A stretch of 64,000 nucleotides of DNA from Rhypophila decipiens (GCA_033297075.1 MU858228.1:1-64000); one strand, 5' to 3'; shown: positions 11,203-22,177, counted from the stretch's first letter. Notes: generated by a model not told the origin, from the letters alone. Made by a program: numbers and translations.

Positions 11203-12705
11203 GCGAATAGCAACAACGGAATTTGCGAAATGGGATTTTCTCGACGTTTTGGTGGGGGGGAAATTGGGGACAGGCATTTCTGGCGCAAACGGCGTGGTCT
11301 TTGAACAAAAACAACGGGACCGCCATATTCCCGTGTCAGGGCAGGGGAAAATATATCCTTTTTTGATGAAGTATCTGCCGAAGCACCACCAAATCGTGCT
11401 ACTTGTCATAGAGAGGCAATTTCTCTGAGAAATGAAATTTCGCCGTGAAGACTTGTTTGACAACAAAGAGCAAACAGAAGAATCATGGCCTCCTCCCCCC
11501 TTCAACGGAGTACTACGACTTATTGGAATAATGACAGTGGCTTCTTGCGATTTGATGGCTTCTCTGTTTTCAGACTGTGCTTGCATATTGCCATTTGGCT
11601 TTTAACACTGGGTTCAGATTGCGGCCGTGTGACCTTGCCCATGAACTTTATCTCACCAGGCTGGGTTGAGTTCGTGTCAAATCACCGTCAATAACAAGAC
11701 GAAGTGTCCTTTTAACATTAGTTTTGTGGATAAACAAGACGTATAACATATGTGCTGTGCTTCTCGCGGGGACTTGATACAGCTTTAACGTGCTGTGTAC
11801 ACTCCTCGTTGCATTGAATTCATGATATGTTGTTCCGTTCGCCACTGTGAGGGTGACTTTCAAGCGCCGCTCCTCAACGGTTGCTTGCTCTTCGATATCC
11901 GACCTTTTATGTTTTGAATCGACTGGTTCACAAGAATCCACGCACACATCAGTGGGCTGGCTACCATCAGCACATCTTGAACGTATTATCTATCCATCCT
12001 TTAACAAATGGGATCATCCCTAAATATCAACAACAGTCAGAGATTAGAACCCATCCATCATGCAACATCCACCACCAACCACCCCAATGATGAAAGTTTT
12101 GTTGGGTGTTTCCATCTAAATAATCCCTCTTCATGAATATTATCTATCATACACTATTCACCGTTCCAGGACATGAACCAACACATAACACGCGCGGTAG
12201 ACACAGGTCAACAACCTCTTTGGGCATCGCAGGCTCACCGCTCACCCCGACACATTCGGATCCATATGAAATGTAATTATTGTTGAACCGACTGGGGATC
12301 AACCTGGTCATATATAAAGAGAAGAAATAAGGGTGCGACAGACCTTTAAAAAGATCCCTAGAGCTAACATGTCTTGCAACAGGTTGAAGTTTCCAGTCAG
12401 TCCACGCCTAAAAGACCCTTCCGAGGTCCAGTCCCTATCCGAGTCCCTATCCGTGACCCACACAAGAAAAAACGTCAAAGGGGAGAAAATAATGCGAGCA
12501 AGAGCGATGAAAGGGGTGAGTCTTCTTATCCAGTCAGTCAGTCAGTCAGTCGGTCTGCTTCAGGTCCATTAAAGACCATGACAGATAACTCATATAACCT
12601 GTCTTCATTCGCCGCCGCTAAAACCACCGTATATATGCCTGGCATCACCACCGTATTGGCCTTCAAGTCTGGTGTCCCAAGGTCAAATTACAAATAGATG
12701 CCTTC
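11203..12705. other. S11 3' flank and gene-free spacer
   Basis: No gene is supported. The short frames here lack domains and are not conserved-looking. The region begins with the 3' untranslated region of S11 and then shifts to ordinary intergenic sequence, with a short CAGT microsatellite at 12531-12552, before the AT-rich repeat island. Confidence 0.5.
12531..12552 (+). repeat. (CAGT)n microsatellite
   Basis: Five perfect tandem CAGT units followed by CGG variation. A simple repeat with no coding or structural context. Confidence 0.8.
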
Positions 12706-12770
12706 GTGTTGGTAAACACGCAACACCATTCGTAGTAGCATGGCCTGGAATAAGTAGGGCAGTATTTACT
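12706..12770 (+). repeat. Repeat A, less-mutated copy of a RIP-type pair
   Basis: This 65-bp stretch is homologous to 13480-13544. The two align without gaps and differ at 15 sites; every difference is C here to T there or G here to A there. Several lie in CpA or TpG context. It abuts the left end of the TRIM-like element. Confidence 0.8.
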
Positions 12771-13203
12771 GTAACGCCAGTGACATACCACACCACTGAG
12801 CCACAAACCCACAAAAGGGCACGATTCTAGAACGGAAGAATCCGATCTAGAGTAGGTATGTATAGTATATGTAACAGCTGTAATAGTACGATCGTGACAC
12901 TTATATTAGATTAACTAGGTTTTAGAACTATTAAACTAGCTTATTTATATTACTAGTAAATAATTTATATTATAGAAATTTTAAATAACCAGTAAGAGGA
13001 CTTTCTATTACAGTTAAAGAAGTCCTCATTAAAACTTACTCTAGTATTAATAAAGTAGAATACTACTATAGACTGTAACAACAGCGACATACCACACCAC
13101 TGAGCCACAAACCCACAAAAGGGCACGATTCTAGAACGGAAGAATCCGCTCTAGGATTGGTATGTATAGTGTATGTAACAGCCGTAATAGTACGATCGTG
13201 ACA
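12770..13203 (+). mobile_element. TRIM-like element: two 130-bp direct terminal repeats
   Basis: Direct repeats at 12770-12899 and 13074-13203, about 93% identical (nine differences by eye), both start TGTAAC and end GTGACA, i.e. the TG..CA ends of LTRs. TTAC is present directly before the left copy (12766-12769) and directly after the right copy (13204-13207), as a 4-bp target duplication would be. The internal region is only 174 bp and extremely AT-rich, with no coding capacity. No convincing primer-binding site is seen after the left repeat. A miniature LTR element is the simplest reading; a simple segmental duplication is the alternative. Confidence 0.6.
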
Positions 13204-13730
13204 TTACCCCCTCCTAATGGCTACTTATGTATAGAGTGTTGTTTTACTAGCTTCTTTTTCGTCGGACTAGACGACGTCACTCTAAGCCATAAGTAGCCTA
13301 TTAACAAGTAGTTAGGCTAGGGGTATCTTTACTCTTACATGTTCCTCTATACGATCCTCACAAGGGCTAGGTCTTCTATAAGGGATAGGAATAAGAAGCT
13401 AATAATATTAGCTTAGTAGATAGATTAGTTAGTATACTAGTATTATAAGAAGTTAGTTCTTATAAAGAAAAGACTCTTAGTATTAGTAAATATATAATAC
13501 TATTTATAGTAGTATAGCCTAGAATAAGTAGGATAGTATTTACTATATATACGGATTATATAATAATTTATATACCCTGCCTCTATTATTTAGTTACTCC
13601 TTTACTTCTTAGCCCTCTACTCTCTATAGAATATAATTAAAAAAAAAACTATTACTAACTATACTACTATACGACTACTATTGCGTACGTTATTGTGAAC
13701 ATACTTGTGTATTCTAATATTAGACTTACT
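13204..13730. other. AT-rich RIP-scarred spacer
   Basis: No gene. After a CCCCCTCC start the sequence becomes dominated by TA dinucleotides (runs such as TAATATTAGCTTAGTAGATAG), as expected after repeated CpA to TpA change. It contains the mutated copy of repeat A at 13480-13544. Confidence 0.6.
13480..13544 (+). repeat. Repeat A, heavily mutated copy
   Basis: Homologue of 12706-12770. All 15 differences convert C:G to T:A relative to the other copy. Similarity stops at TTTACT, exactly where the TRIM-like repeat begins in the other copy. Confidence 0.8.
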
Positions 13731-13875
13731 TAAATAAATGCCTTAACTGGCTGGAATAGAGGCCTTGACTAGATAGTCTAGACTAGAATAAATGCCTTCA
13801 ACTCACTCGAATAGATACCTTGACTGGTTCGAATAAATGCCTTAACTAGCTTGAATAATTGCCTAGATTGACGTA
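13731..13875. repeat. Orphan minisatellite array of the same family as the TIR elements
   Basis: About six units of the form AATAAATGCCTTAACTAGCTGG, the reverse complement of the core in element copy 1 and the same strand as copy 2. The 20-bp terminal inverted repeats are not recognisable at either side; a CTAATATTAGAC string upstream could be a worn end. Probably a decayed third copy. Confidence 0.65.
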
Positions 13876-14164
13876 TTTGGGCGAAAGGAAACCAAACTAC
13901 ATATAACACCAAACAGAGACAACAAAGTCAGAATCAAGATGCATTGCTTTTCCAGCATGTTCCGCTGTCAGTCAGTCCTAGAAATACAACCAAAATCATA
14001 CCAAGACCACCAAAACACTTATAGCCGACTCCGAGTACAGAGACTCTGGTGTAGCAAAAACCCAAGGATAAAATACAATACGCTGTCTGTGTCAATAACC
14101 CCAAAATACGACCAAAGAATCATATCATACCAGCGAACAAGACAAAATATGAAGAAAACAGGAG

Positions 14165-14908
14165 CTACTCCTCATCATCAGACTCATCCGACTCAGTAGA
14201 CTGATCCGACTCAGTAGACTGATCCGACTCAGTAGACTGATCCGACTCAGTAGACTCATCCGACTCATCAGAGTCATCAGAATCATCAGAATCATCAGAA
14301 TCATCAGAGTCATCGGAGTCATCGGAGCCGTCAGAGTCATCGGAGCCATCAGAGCTATCAGAGTCATCAGGCTCCTCAATAGACTCCAGAACCACCTCCC
14401 CGGCCACCTCCTCGGCCCCCTCCTCGGACATTTTACCAGACATCTCAGACTCCTCAGACTTCTCAATAGACTCCAGAACCACCTACTCGGCCACGTGCTC
14501 GACCACCTCCTCGACCACCTCCCCGGCCACTTTATCAGACATCTTAGAATCCTCAGAATCCTCAGCATCCTGAGATACTTGAGATACTTGAGATACTTGA
14601 GATACTTAAGATAACTCTCCGGCAGTTTTAGTAGCCACTGGAATAACCGCCCCCCTTCCGGCAATTTTGGTAGCCACCCGAATAACCGCCCCCCTAACCA
14701 CATCCTTAAGCGCTTTCTCAAACACCTCAGATTTCAAAATATCCTTAGACACCCCAGGTAACTTCACCACCTTACACACCTCCTTACCCACTTTCTCAGC
14801 AATTTTGTCATACACGTTCCCAGCCCCCTCCTTAACCGCCTCCTTCATCGCGTTCTCGACCGCTTTGTCAAGCTTTTTCACAAACACCTCAGACTTCAAA
14901 ATATCCTC
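14165..14908 (-). pseudogene. Stop-riddled low-complexity frame continuing from ssr4
   Basis: Directly behind the ssr4 stop (TAG, 14911-14909) the same frame stays readable for about 248 codons, broken only by TAA (14608-14606) and one TAG near 14485. It reads EDILKSEVFVKKLDKAVENA, then a second copy of DILKSEVFEKALKDVV, a 39-bp direct duplication encoding RGAVIxVATK, an acidic VAGEVVLESIE repeat, and a run of SDDSDDSD followed by ESTESDQSTESDQ encoded by 9-bp and 18-bp tandem repeats. All three stops are TAA or TAG and could arise from CAA or CAG. It could be a decayed C-terminal extension, a dead separate gene, or non-coding repeat sequence; no function is assigned. Confidence 0.45.
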
Positions 14909-17219
14909 CTACGAAATCTCAGTTCCGGGGGTGTCTCCGTCCCCTCCCAGCCCGCCAGCCCGTAACCCGACAGAACTGCCCCCCTCGACACCGTGAAACG
15001 CGTCTCCAAACGCAGAATCCTCCATGTCCATGCCCAAAGCTGTCTCGTCGACGTTGGGATGCTCATAGCTGGCCAGGGCATCGCCCGCCGTGTCGAGATC
15101 GCCCAATGAGCTGAAGTCATTGACGTCGCCGAACCCTGACCCGGGGGTAGGCGCTGCTGACGCAGGTTTAGATGTTGCTAGAAGCGCTGACGCTGCTGGT
15201 GTATTACCTGCTGCCGAGGGAGCACTGGTTTGTGGGAGTTGTTGTGTTTGCTGTTCTGATGATGCGGGTGACACGCCCCCTTTGGGAATTAATACCCATT
15301 CCTCTGTGTTAGTACCTGGCTTGGTGGTTCTTGGCGCATCGGCACCCCCCATGGTGACATCCTCGCCGGACGACTGTTGAGGCTGGGTTGTTGGGGGTTG
15401 TGCGGGCTGTGGAGAAGGCGCGTTCATGTTTGCTGGTGTCGCTACACTCGACGGGATAGCAGAGAGATGTGCTTGAGGCGTGGGGAAGTTGTTGATGGGA
15501 GTCGAGGTTGCCGAGAAGCCGCCGTGGAGGTCAAGAAGCCCGGCAGCTGTGCCACCCATATCTATGTCCGAGTCGCCAATCATCACGCCACTAGTCTGTG
15601 AGCCCTCTTGGGATGGCGTCCGCGACAGCGACATGTTAGGAAGCGGAGCCTGCAGGGGCTCGGGAATAGGCTCGGGCTCGGGTGCCGCTTCTATATAACC
15701 GCCATCTTGGATTCGATGCACATCTTGAACAACTGCAGCCTTCTTGCCGACGCTCTTCTCGACCTCGGCAAGAATATCGTCAACCTTCTTGGTCGGCCTG
15801 GGGCTCCACGCCTCCTCGCTGTCCTCCACCCGTCCTTCAAGCCGCCACATCTCAGTGCCCGTGCCCTCCGTTGAGGCGCGCAAGTCCAGTTCCGCTTGCT
15901 TGATGCCAGCACTGCCTTTGAACTTCTCCATAGCCTTCGCATGCTCCAGTTTCATCTGCTCAATCTCCGCTCTTGTACTCTCAGTCTTCCCTTGAACTCT
16001 TTTGCGGAACTCTTCTGCCAAAGCGGGGTCGAGGTGACCGGTGTAGGGGTTCTTGGGCCCTTCAGTCACGGCATCGCCCCCTTGAGCTTCAAATATCCCT
16101 GCCGTCAAAGACGCGAGCTCGCCTCTGCGCCCCAGACCCAGATCTGCCACCTCGATCTGTCCGATACGGTACGGAGAGGAGAGAATTTCCTCCATCCACT
16201 CGTGATTCTGTTGGTATCTGGACATGCTCACCTCGCGCGGGCTAAGGTGATCAAACAGATCCCCCCTGGAGATGTCTTCATCATCGTCAAAGGCGGTCGG
16301 GTCAAGCGCCTGTGCAGGGGTGGCCATCATCTGGCCTTGGTGAGGAGGTGCCTGAGCATGCCCGCGCTGTCTCTTGGGCGTGGGGCCACCAGGCGGTCCT
16401 GGGTGTGGAGGGTAAGCCATGTTCTGAGGGACGTTGCGAGACGGCATTGGCGCCGCGTAGAGCGACTGGCCTCGGCCGGGGAGTGGGATCTTTGGCCAAT
16501 TTACTCGGTCAGACAGCATAAACTCCTTTCGAACAATCTGCCCCATCTGAGAGAGATATTGTCGGAAGTTCAGTATCTGCGACATGGGAGGTGGAATCTG
16601 GATTTGATTGACTGGAATCCTGTCCTGTTTTTCGCTGGGGCCGTAGTGGACGATCCAGAGATTGGGGTCGACCTGGGGCATATTCGGAATGGGAACTTGG
16701 GGAGGCGCGAGGCGGAACCGTCTTCTCGAGTGCGCAGCAATCTGTTCTCCCATGCGGAAGCCAGCCTTCTGGTAGTATATCTCTAGGACCTGAGACAAGA
16801 GTCAGCATTGTGAGATGCCATGCGCCTGTAGCAATCATGAAACCCACCAAACCATTGCCAGCTTCACTTCGATAATACATTTCGGGTCCTGACCAAATGT
16901 AACCATCACTGGCAAACTCGAGGCCTCTCTTCGCCGTGGGCTGCCATGTCAGATAAATAGTCCCATCCTGTGGCGCATCGAGATAAGTCCAGTAGAATGG
17001 TGCAGTGTCGCGGGCGATCTTGTGGGCTGCCGTCAGCCACTTGGTGACCTCGGGGATATCGACTCTCGACATCAATGCATAGCGATACGTCGACAAAAGA
17101 TGCACATGCGGGAGCTAAAGAAACCAGTTCAATGGTTAGCCAATCGAGGATAATTGAGCAGGTAGCAGTAAGAAGCATACCAAGTCCTGGTGGACATTTT
17201 GGCTAGGATCGTCAGCCAT
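14909..17219 (-). CDS. ssr4: SWI/SNF and RSC complex subunit Ssr4 (DUF1750)
   Basis: Three exons (17219-17181, 17114-16848, 16789-14909) encode 728 residues. Ssr4 is a fungal subunit shared by SWI/SNF and RSC nucleosome remodellers. The N-terminal ~210 residues carry the family domain: LPHVHLLSTYRYALMSRVDI, ARDTAPFYWTYLDAPQDGT, FASDGYIWSGPEMYYRSEAG, VLEIYYQKAGFRMGEQIAAH, RRFRLAPPQVPIPN, LWIVHYGPSEKQDRIP, then RKEFMLSDRVNWP. The rest is low-complexity, with a helical, charged stretch (EEFRKRVQGKTESTRAEIEQ) and an acidic tail (MDMEDSAFGDAFHGVEGG). The 39-bp first exon (MADDPSQNVHQDL) joins in phase 0. The gene ends at TAG, but the frame continues as described for 14165-14908. Assignment is from recalled family sequence. 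Confidence 0.9.
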
Positions 17220-17938
17220 CTCGGGGTTGAGGGTGGTAACTTTAATGGTAGTGTTTCGGTGATGTTGAAAGCATGCAGTATATTGATGCGAAATGTGGTC
17301 AAACGATCGATGCTTGATGGAGTCGTTAATGAATTGAAGCTATTATCCAGCACCTCTTGGGCTGTGGAATTTGGAGAATCAGCTTGTCGCGCCGGGATTT
17401 ATAGTAGTCGAGTTTACGACCGCGACATCCGCGCTGTCAAAAGGTGCTCAAGAAGGTAGGCACGGTAGGTGGACCTTCACTACCGCGACTTCTGCGCCAG
17501 TCAAAAGGGCGGTGCTCAAGAAGGTCCAAGGTGGACCGTGCACTGACAAGTTGAGCGCCAAGACCGAAAGAACTGCGGGACATTCGAATCACGTGACTTC
17601 TATGTCCATGTCGTTGTGATGTTTTCCAGACTTTCATCTTTTAATCGTAGACTGAACCGGACGGCACCATATTTCGGACTGAAAGTAAATTGTATCTTAT
17701 TACCACATCATAATGAACAAAAACACTTCTCGTATTTGGATCTCTAAGCTGAGGCTTTGCAAATCATGACTCCTTTAAATCACTCCAGCTCCATTGGCTG
17801 GCTCTTGGCTCTCCATAAGTAGCAGTTTTACTCTCAGTCTCCCTGATCAAATTGATCAGCTATGTTGGAGCTACCAATCTAGACCTCATGATATCATTCA
17901 TCCCAGTTCTCGTCCCCTTGTCATTATTCCCTCCCTCT
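17220..17938. other. Spacer between gnd1 3' end and ssr4 start
   Basis: The 719-bp interval holds the ssr4 promoter and leader on its left side and the gnd1 3' flank on its right. An imperfect ~62-bp tandem duplication occupies 17417-17541. No gene is seen. Confidence 0.5.
17417..17541. repeat. Two-copy ~62-bp tandem duplication
   Basis: Unit 1 (17417-17478) and unit 2 (17480-17541) share ACCGCGACNTCNGCGC, GTCAAAAGG, GGTGCTCAAGAAGGT and GGTGGACC in the same order. It lies about 200 bp upstream of the ssr4 ATG, so it may sit in promoter sequence. Confidence 0.7.
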
Positions 17939-19914
17939 TTACGCCTGGTATGTAGAGGCAGAAACGTTTCCACCACGTCCGGTCCAGTTGACATGGATAT
18001 CTTGGCCCTCGGGATACTTGGCCGACGCGAATGAGGGCTTGATGCGGAAGGTGTGGGCGCCAAAGTAATCACGCTGGGCCTGGAGAAGGTTGGCGGGCAG
18101 GTCACCGGTGCGGTATCCGTCAAACCATGAGAGAGCAGTGGAGAAAGCGGGCGTCGGGATGCCAAGGAGAGCGGCCTTGGAGACAACATCTCTCCAGCCG
18201 GGCTGCGCCTTGTGGATGGCCTTGTTGAAGAAGTCGTCGAACAGGAGGTTTTGGAGATCGGGCTCCTTGCGGTAAGCGGCCGTGATGTCCTTCAAGAAGA
18301 CGGAGCGGATGATGCAGCCTCCACGCCACATGAGCGCGATCGAGGGCTTGTTGAGCTTCCAGTTGTACTCCTTGGCGGCCTATTGAAAGTTGTTAGCAAC
18401 AAGTGTGTGGGGTCGCAGTCGCGATTGACGTACCTCCTGCATGAGCATGAAGCCCTGGGCATACGAGATGATCTTGGATGCGTAGAGCGCTTGCTCCAGA
18501 TCCTCCAAGAACTGCTCCTTGTTGCCCTCAAAGGTGCTGGCGCGGCCAACAAACTCGAGCTTGCTGGAAGCCTTGACACGCTCGTCCTTGATTCCAGACA
18601 GGCAGCGGGCCAGGACAGCCTCGGCAATAAGGGTGACGGGCATGCCCAGGTCAAGAGCATTCACCGCAGTCCACTTGCCCGTACCCTTCTGGCCGGCCTT
18701 GTCGAGGATCTTCTCAACGAGAGGAGTGCCGTCCTCGTCGTTGAAGTACATGATGTCTCTTGTGATCTCGATGAGGAAAGAGTCGAGAACGCCCTTGTTC
18801 CACTTGGCGAAAACGTCGCCCATCTCCTTGTTGGAGAGGCCGAGACCGCGCTTCATGATGTCGTATGCCTGAATCCCATGTCAGTCGATCTCGCTCAATA
18901 CTGCTAATCCGTACCATCAGGGGTCATACCTCGCAGATGAGCTGCATGTCACCGTACTCGATGCCGTTGTGGACCATCTTGACGTAGTGGCCAGCACCCT
19001 CATCACCGACCCATTCGCAACACGCCTCACCTTCGCTCTTGGCCGAGATGCTCTGGAAGATGTCCTTGAGGTACGGCCACGCGGCCTCGTCACCGCCGGG
19101 CATGATAGAGGGACCGTAACGGGCGCCCTCCTCACCACCAGAGACACCGGCACCAACAAAGCGGAGACCCTTGGACGCAAGGTACTTTGTTCTCCGGTTG
19201 GAGTCGGGGAAATGTGAGTTGCCGCCATCGATGATGATGTCTCCGCGCTCCATAAGAGGCAAGAGAGTCTCGATCCAGTCGTCGACAGCCTTGCCGGCCT
19301 GGACAAGAAGCATGACACGGCGGGGCTTCTTGAGCTTGGAGACGAACTCCTCAGTAGAGTGAGCGCCGACAATCGACTTGCCCTTGGCCTCATTGGCGAG
19401 GAAACGGTCGACCTTGGAGACTGTGCGGTTGAATGCGCAAACGGTGAAGCCGTGGTCGGCCATGTTCAGAATGATGTTCTGACCCCTTCAAAACTGTCAG
19501 CTGTACAACCCGAGCAACCCCGGCCAGAAGAGGGGAAAGGGCGGGTGAGGATAACTTACATGACGGCCAGGCCGATGAGGCCGAGATCAGCGCTTGGAGC
19601 ATCGTTAGCATCAGGTTTCAACAAGGAGCCAGTCTTGCCAGCTCCGCCAACGTTGATGTTCGCCAGGCGGGCGCTGGAGGCACCTCAGTAGGTATAATTG
19701 AAAAAAGTAGATGAGACAGATGAGAGAGCACAGCAACCAGTCCTTTGGGACATTCTGAAGTCTGTTTGACGTGTCGTAGTTCGCAATCCACGGACTTCCG
19801 AGTCCCAACAAATGCGCCGCTCGGGCTGAAGATACCGAGCGCAAACAGGCTCGAGAGCAGAGCTGCCGGGAGAGAGGAGTAGGATAAAAGGCAAACTTAC
19901 ACTGCGCCAGACAT
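17939..19914 (-). CDS. gnd1: 6-phosphogluconate dehydrogenase, decarboxylating
   Basis: Oxidative pentose phosphate enzyme converting 6-phosphogluconate and NADP+ to ribulose 5-phosphate, CO2 and NADPH in the cytosol. Preferred exons are 19914-19901, 19592-19560, 19485-18930, 18868-18434 and 18379-17939, giving 492 residues, the family norm. Visible motifs: dinucleotide-binding [16 protein letters not shown]-specifying [25 protein letters not shown], the signature [20 protein letters not shown], the catalytic [28 protein letters not shown] and the C-terminal [18 protein letters not shown]. The first intron is long (308 nt) and has a perfect GCTAAC branch site 12 nt before the chosen acceptor. 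A second acceptor (CAG before 19673) would add 27 residues in frame; see findings. Confidence 0.96.
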
Positions 19915-21800
19915 TTTGGAAAAGTCTTGAGCTGCGAATTGTCTGATATTGTCAAGAGGTTTGTTGTATGAGAGCCGTTCCACAGGAATCTGGCTCGGCC
20001 GAGTTGGTGGAAAAAGGTGGTGGTTTGTTTTTGGGAAATCTCGAACGAGGGATTTCTATGGGGAAGAAGGGAGGGGGACTAATAATAAAGGGAAGACCGG
20101 ATTAATGACGAAACGAAACTTTCCTGATCACTCTGCCCGAGACTGTGAGCTTCTGGCGTCGGAGGGCTCTCAATGGAGGGGCGAGGGGTCAATGGCAGCC
20201 AAAGCTAATCCAATTAGTAACACTCTTGCAAGCACTTGCCTGTCTACGACCCTGCGTGCCCAGCGGATAATTCGACGCGGGGCTTACTCAGAGCACAGCT
20301 GCTGTTAGCAGGTACATCGGATGCAATGGCGGTTGTGGCATGCCACCGCTTAAAAACTCGTCCCATCCATCCAATCCCAGCGAAATGTCACTCGCAGGAT
20401 GGGTTGACGAGCATGGTTGGTCTTGGTTGGAAACGCATTCTCACTCTTTCACGACGGCGCAGAGCGGGGTTCCACTGCTTCAAGACTCCACGGGTGGCCC
20501 AGCCGAAGGGGCGGAGGGCTCATCTATTGGCCTGGAGCTGCAATGATTCTACAGTTTTTCCCTTCATCTTTCATGAAGTCACTTGTAATCCCCATGGTTG
20601 GAAAGGCCTCAAGCTGTCTTGTCATACGGATTCGTGAAGCTTGGATAAGTTATTACCAACGCCCCATCACACCCAAGGACTGTTAATATGATACCTCAAG
20701 TCCTCAACTGGAGGCTTGAACTCCTCAACGAATATTCTGGCGCCAACTTTAGCTTCTCCGCCTGTCAAAAATACTTCAAACTAGCTAAAATCTCGCGGGA
20801 TCAAAATCGACGGTGCTACCTTGACCCCCGCGCACTGGGCCCCAAGGTGTGCGTGGTGACAAAATCGGTCGTCTCCGAGCATCGCTGTTTTTATTTTCCC
20901 CCGGCCTCGGAAAAGTAGAGCGCGACATCCGAAGGGCCAGCGGTTTCCCTCTCACCCTCTTTTGGACTCAAAACGCTTCTCGTCACACGTTGGCGCCATT
21001 GGTTTTAAAACTCTTGGCCGCCGCAGACGGAGGGCGGTTGCTCACCAAGCATCTCCGGGGGTCCGGATATCATGCATCCTGGGATACGGAAGAATAACTC
21101 TCATCGTGAGGTCTCGCTCTCTCCTTTGGGGCTGTTTGTTGTCCTTTGACATTGTACAATGCCCTCAATTTCTAGATATGCACAACCCAGTGCCGTTCTA
21201 GGTCAGAAACCCTTCGTCTGCCGGTTGCCGATCCATTCGACGGGGGCATTTAGACCTTGCTGCATGTTCGGGCAAGAGCATGTTTTGGACGGGATGACGG
21301 ATGAGCCGGGATCACCCATATAGCAGACGTCGATTCGGGAACTTCCCGCAGAGTCCAGATGAACTTACATGGTTCCTTTTAACTATTATGGAGAGGAGCA
21401 TGGAATTCCAGACCCAGGGTCTATGCTTTCTATGGCTGACAATCTGAATCAGCGTGAATGTGATTTTGGCGTTGGGCGATATTCAACTTGGAAAGCGAGT
21501 TCGGATCTCGACTGGGTTCGTCAAGAAATTCTCTCACTTTGACCCATTTAAACGTGTAGATAGAGTCAGAGTTTGAATTCAGCCTATGTGCTTTGTGGGA
21601 GGCCCCAGAGCGATCCTTGGGAATTGTGTAATCCACGATCATGTTTATCGTCGATAGTGAATATGAATATCTTTTTCATATCAATCATCAACGAGAACCG
21701 ATTTCAATACCGCCATCAAATCTTGGGCAGTTGACTTGGACTTTCATTCAAACAGGAGGGGGAGGGGTAGCTTACTGAGAACTTTACCCCTCTGCCCCTC

Positions 21801-21850
21801 CATCTCTTTCGCGGTGCACGAAGCCAAACAAGAGCCACCCCCCACGTGAC
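21801..21850 (+). repeat. Left arm of perfect 50-bp inverted repeat
   Basis: The arm starts CATCTCTTTCGCGGTGCACG and ends CCCCCCACGTGAC. It is exactly reverse-complementary to 22128-22177, with a 277-bp spacer. It contains the palindrome CACGTG. Similarity stops sharply at both ends of the arm. Confidence 0.9.
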
Positions 21851-22127
21851 TGAAGTCTACTTTTCTGTACTTACTAACCAAATTCGGCCGGTTCTTGGCT
21901 CTACAACAAACAACACCAGTTAAATAGTTCAGACGCGATTTTTTCGCTCTCTTTTGCTCTTTTTCGGATATTCTAATTGAATTATATAATATTCCTAGCT
22001 TTTAGCTATTGTCATTGCGAATTGCAGAACCTGGAAGTGACTTCAGTTTGTATAGCAATATCAATGTCCCGATTGTACTGCCAAGGAGAGTGGGGCAAAG
22101 GTAAGAAGTTCAATTGGTGGAAAACGC

Positions 22128-22177
22128 GTCACGTGGGGGGTGGCTCTTGTTTGGCTTCGTGCACCGCGAAAGAGATG
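22128..22177 (-). repeat. Right arm of perfect 50-bp inverted repeat
   Basis: The arm starts GTCACGTGGGGGG and ends CGCGAAAGAGATG. It is the exact reverse complement of 21801-21850. It lies about 450 bp upstream of the RBM42-like ATG. Confidence 0.9.

Noticed and set aside
14125..14721. Minus-strand 198-codon frame with LKYLKYLKYL and LLSRISLLSRIS repeats
   Set aside because: It is an alternate frame of simple tandem repeats; apparent leucine-rich periodicity follows from 9-, 15- and 18-bp units.
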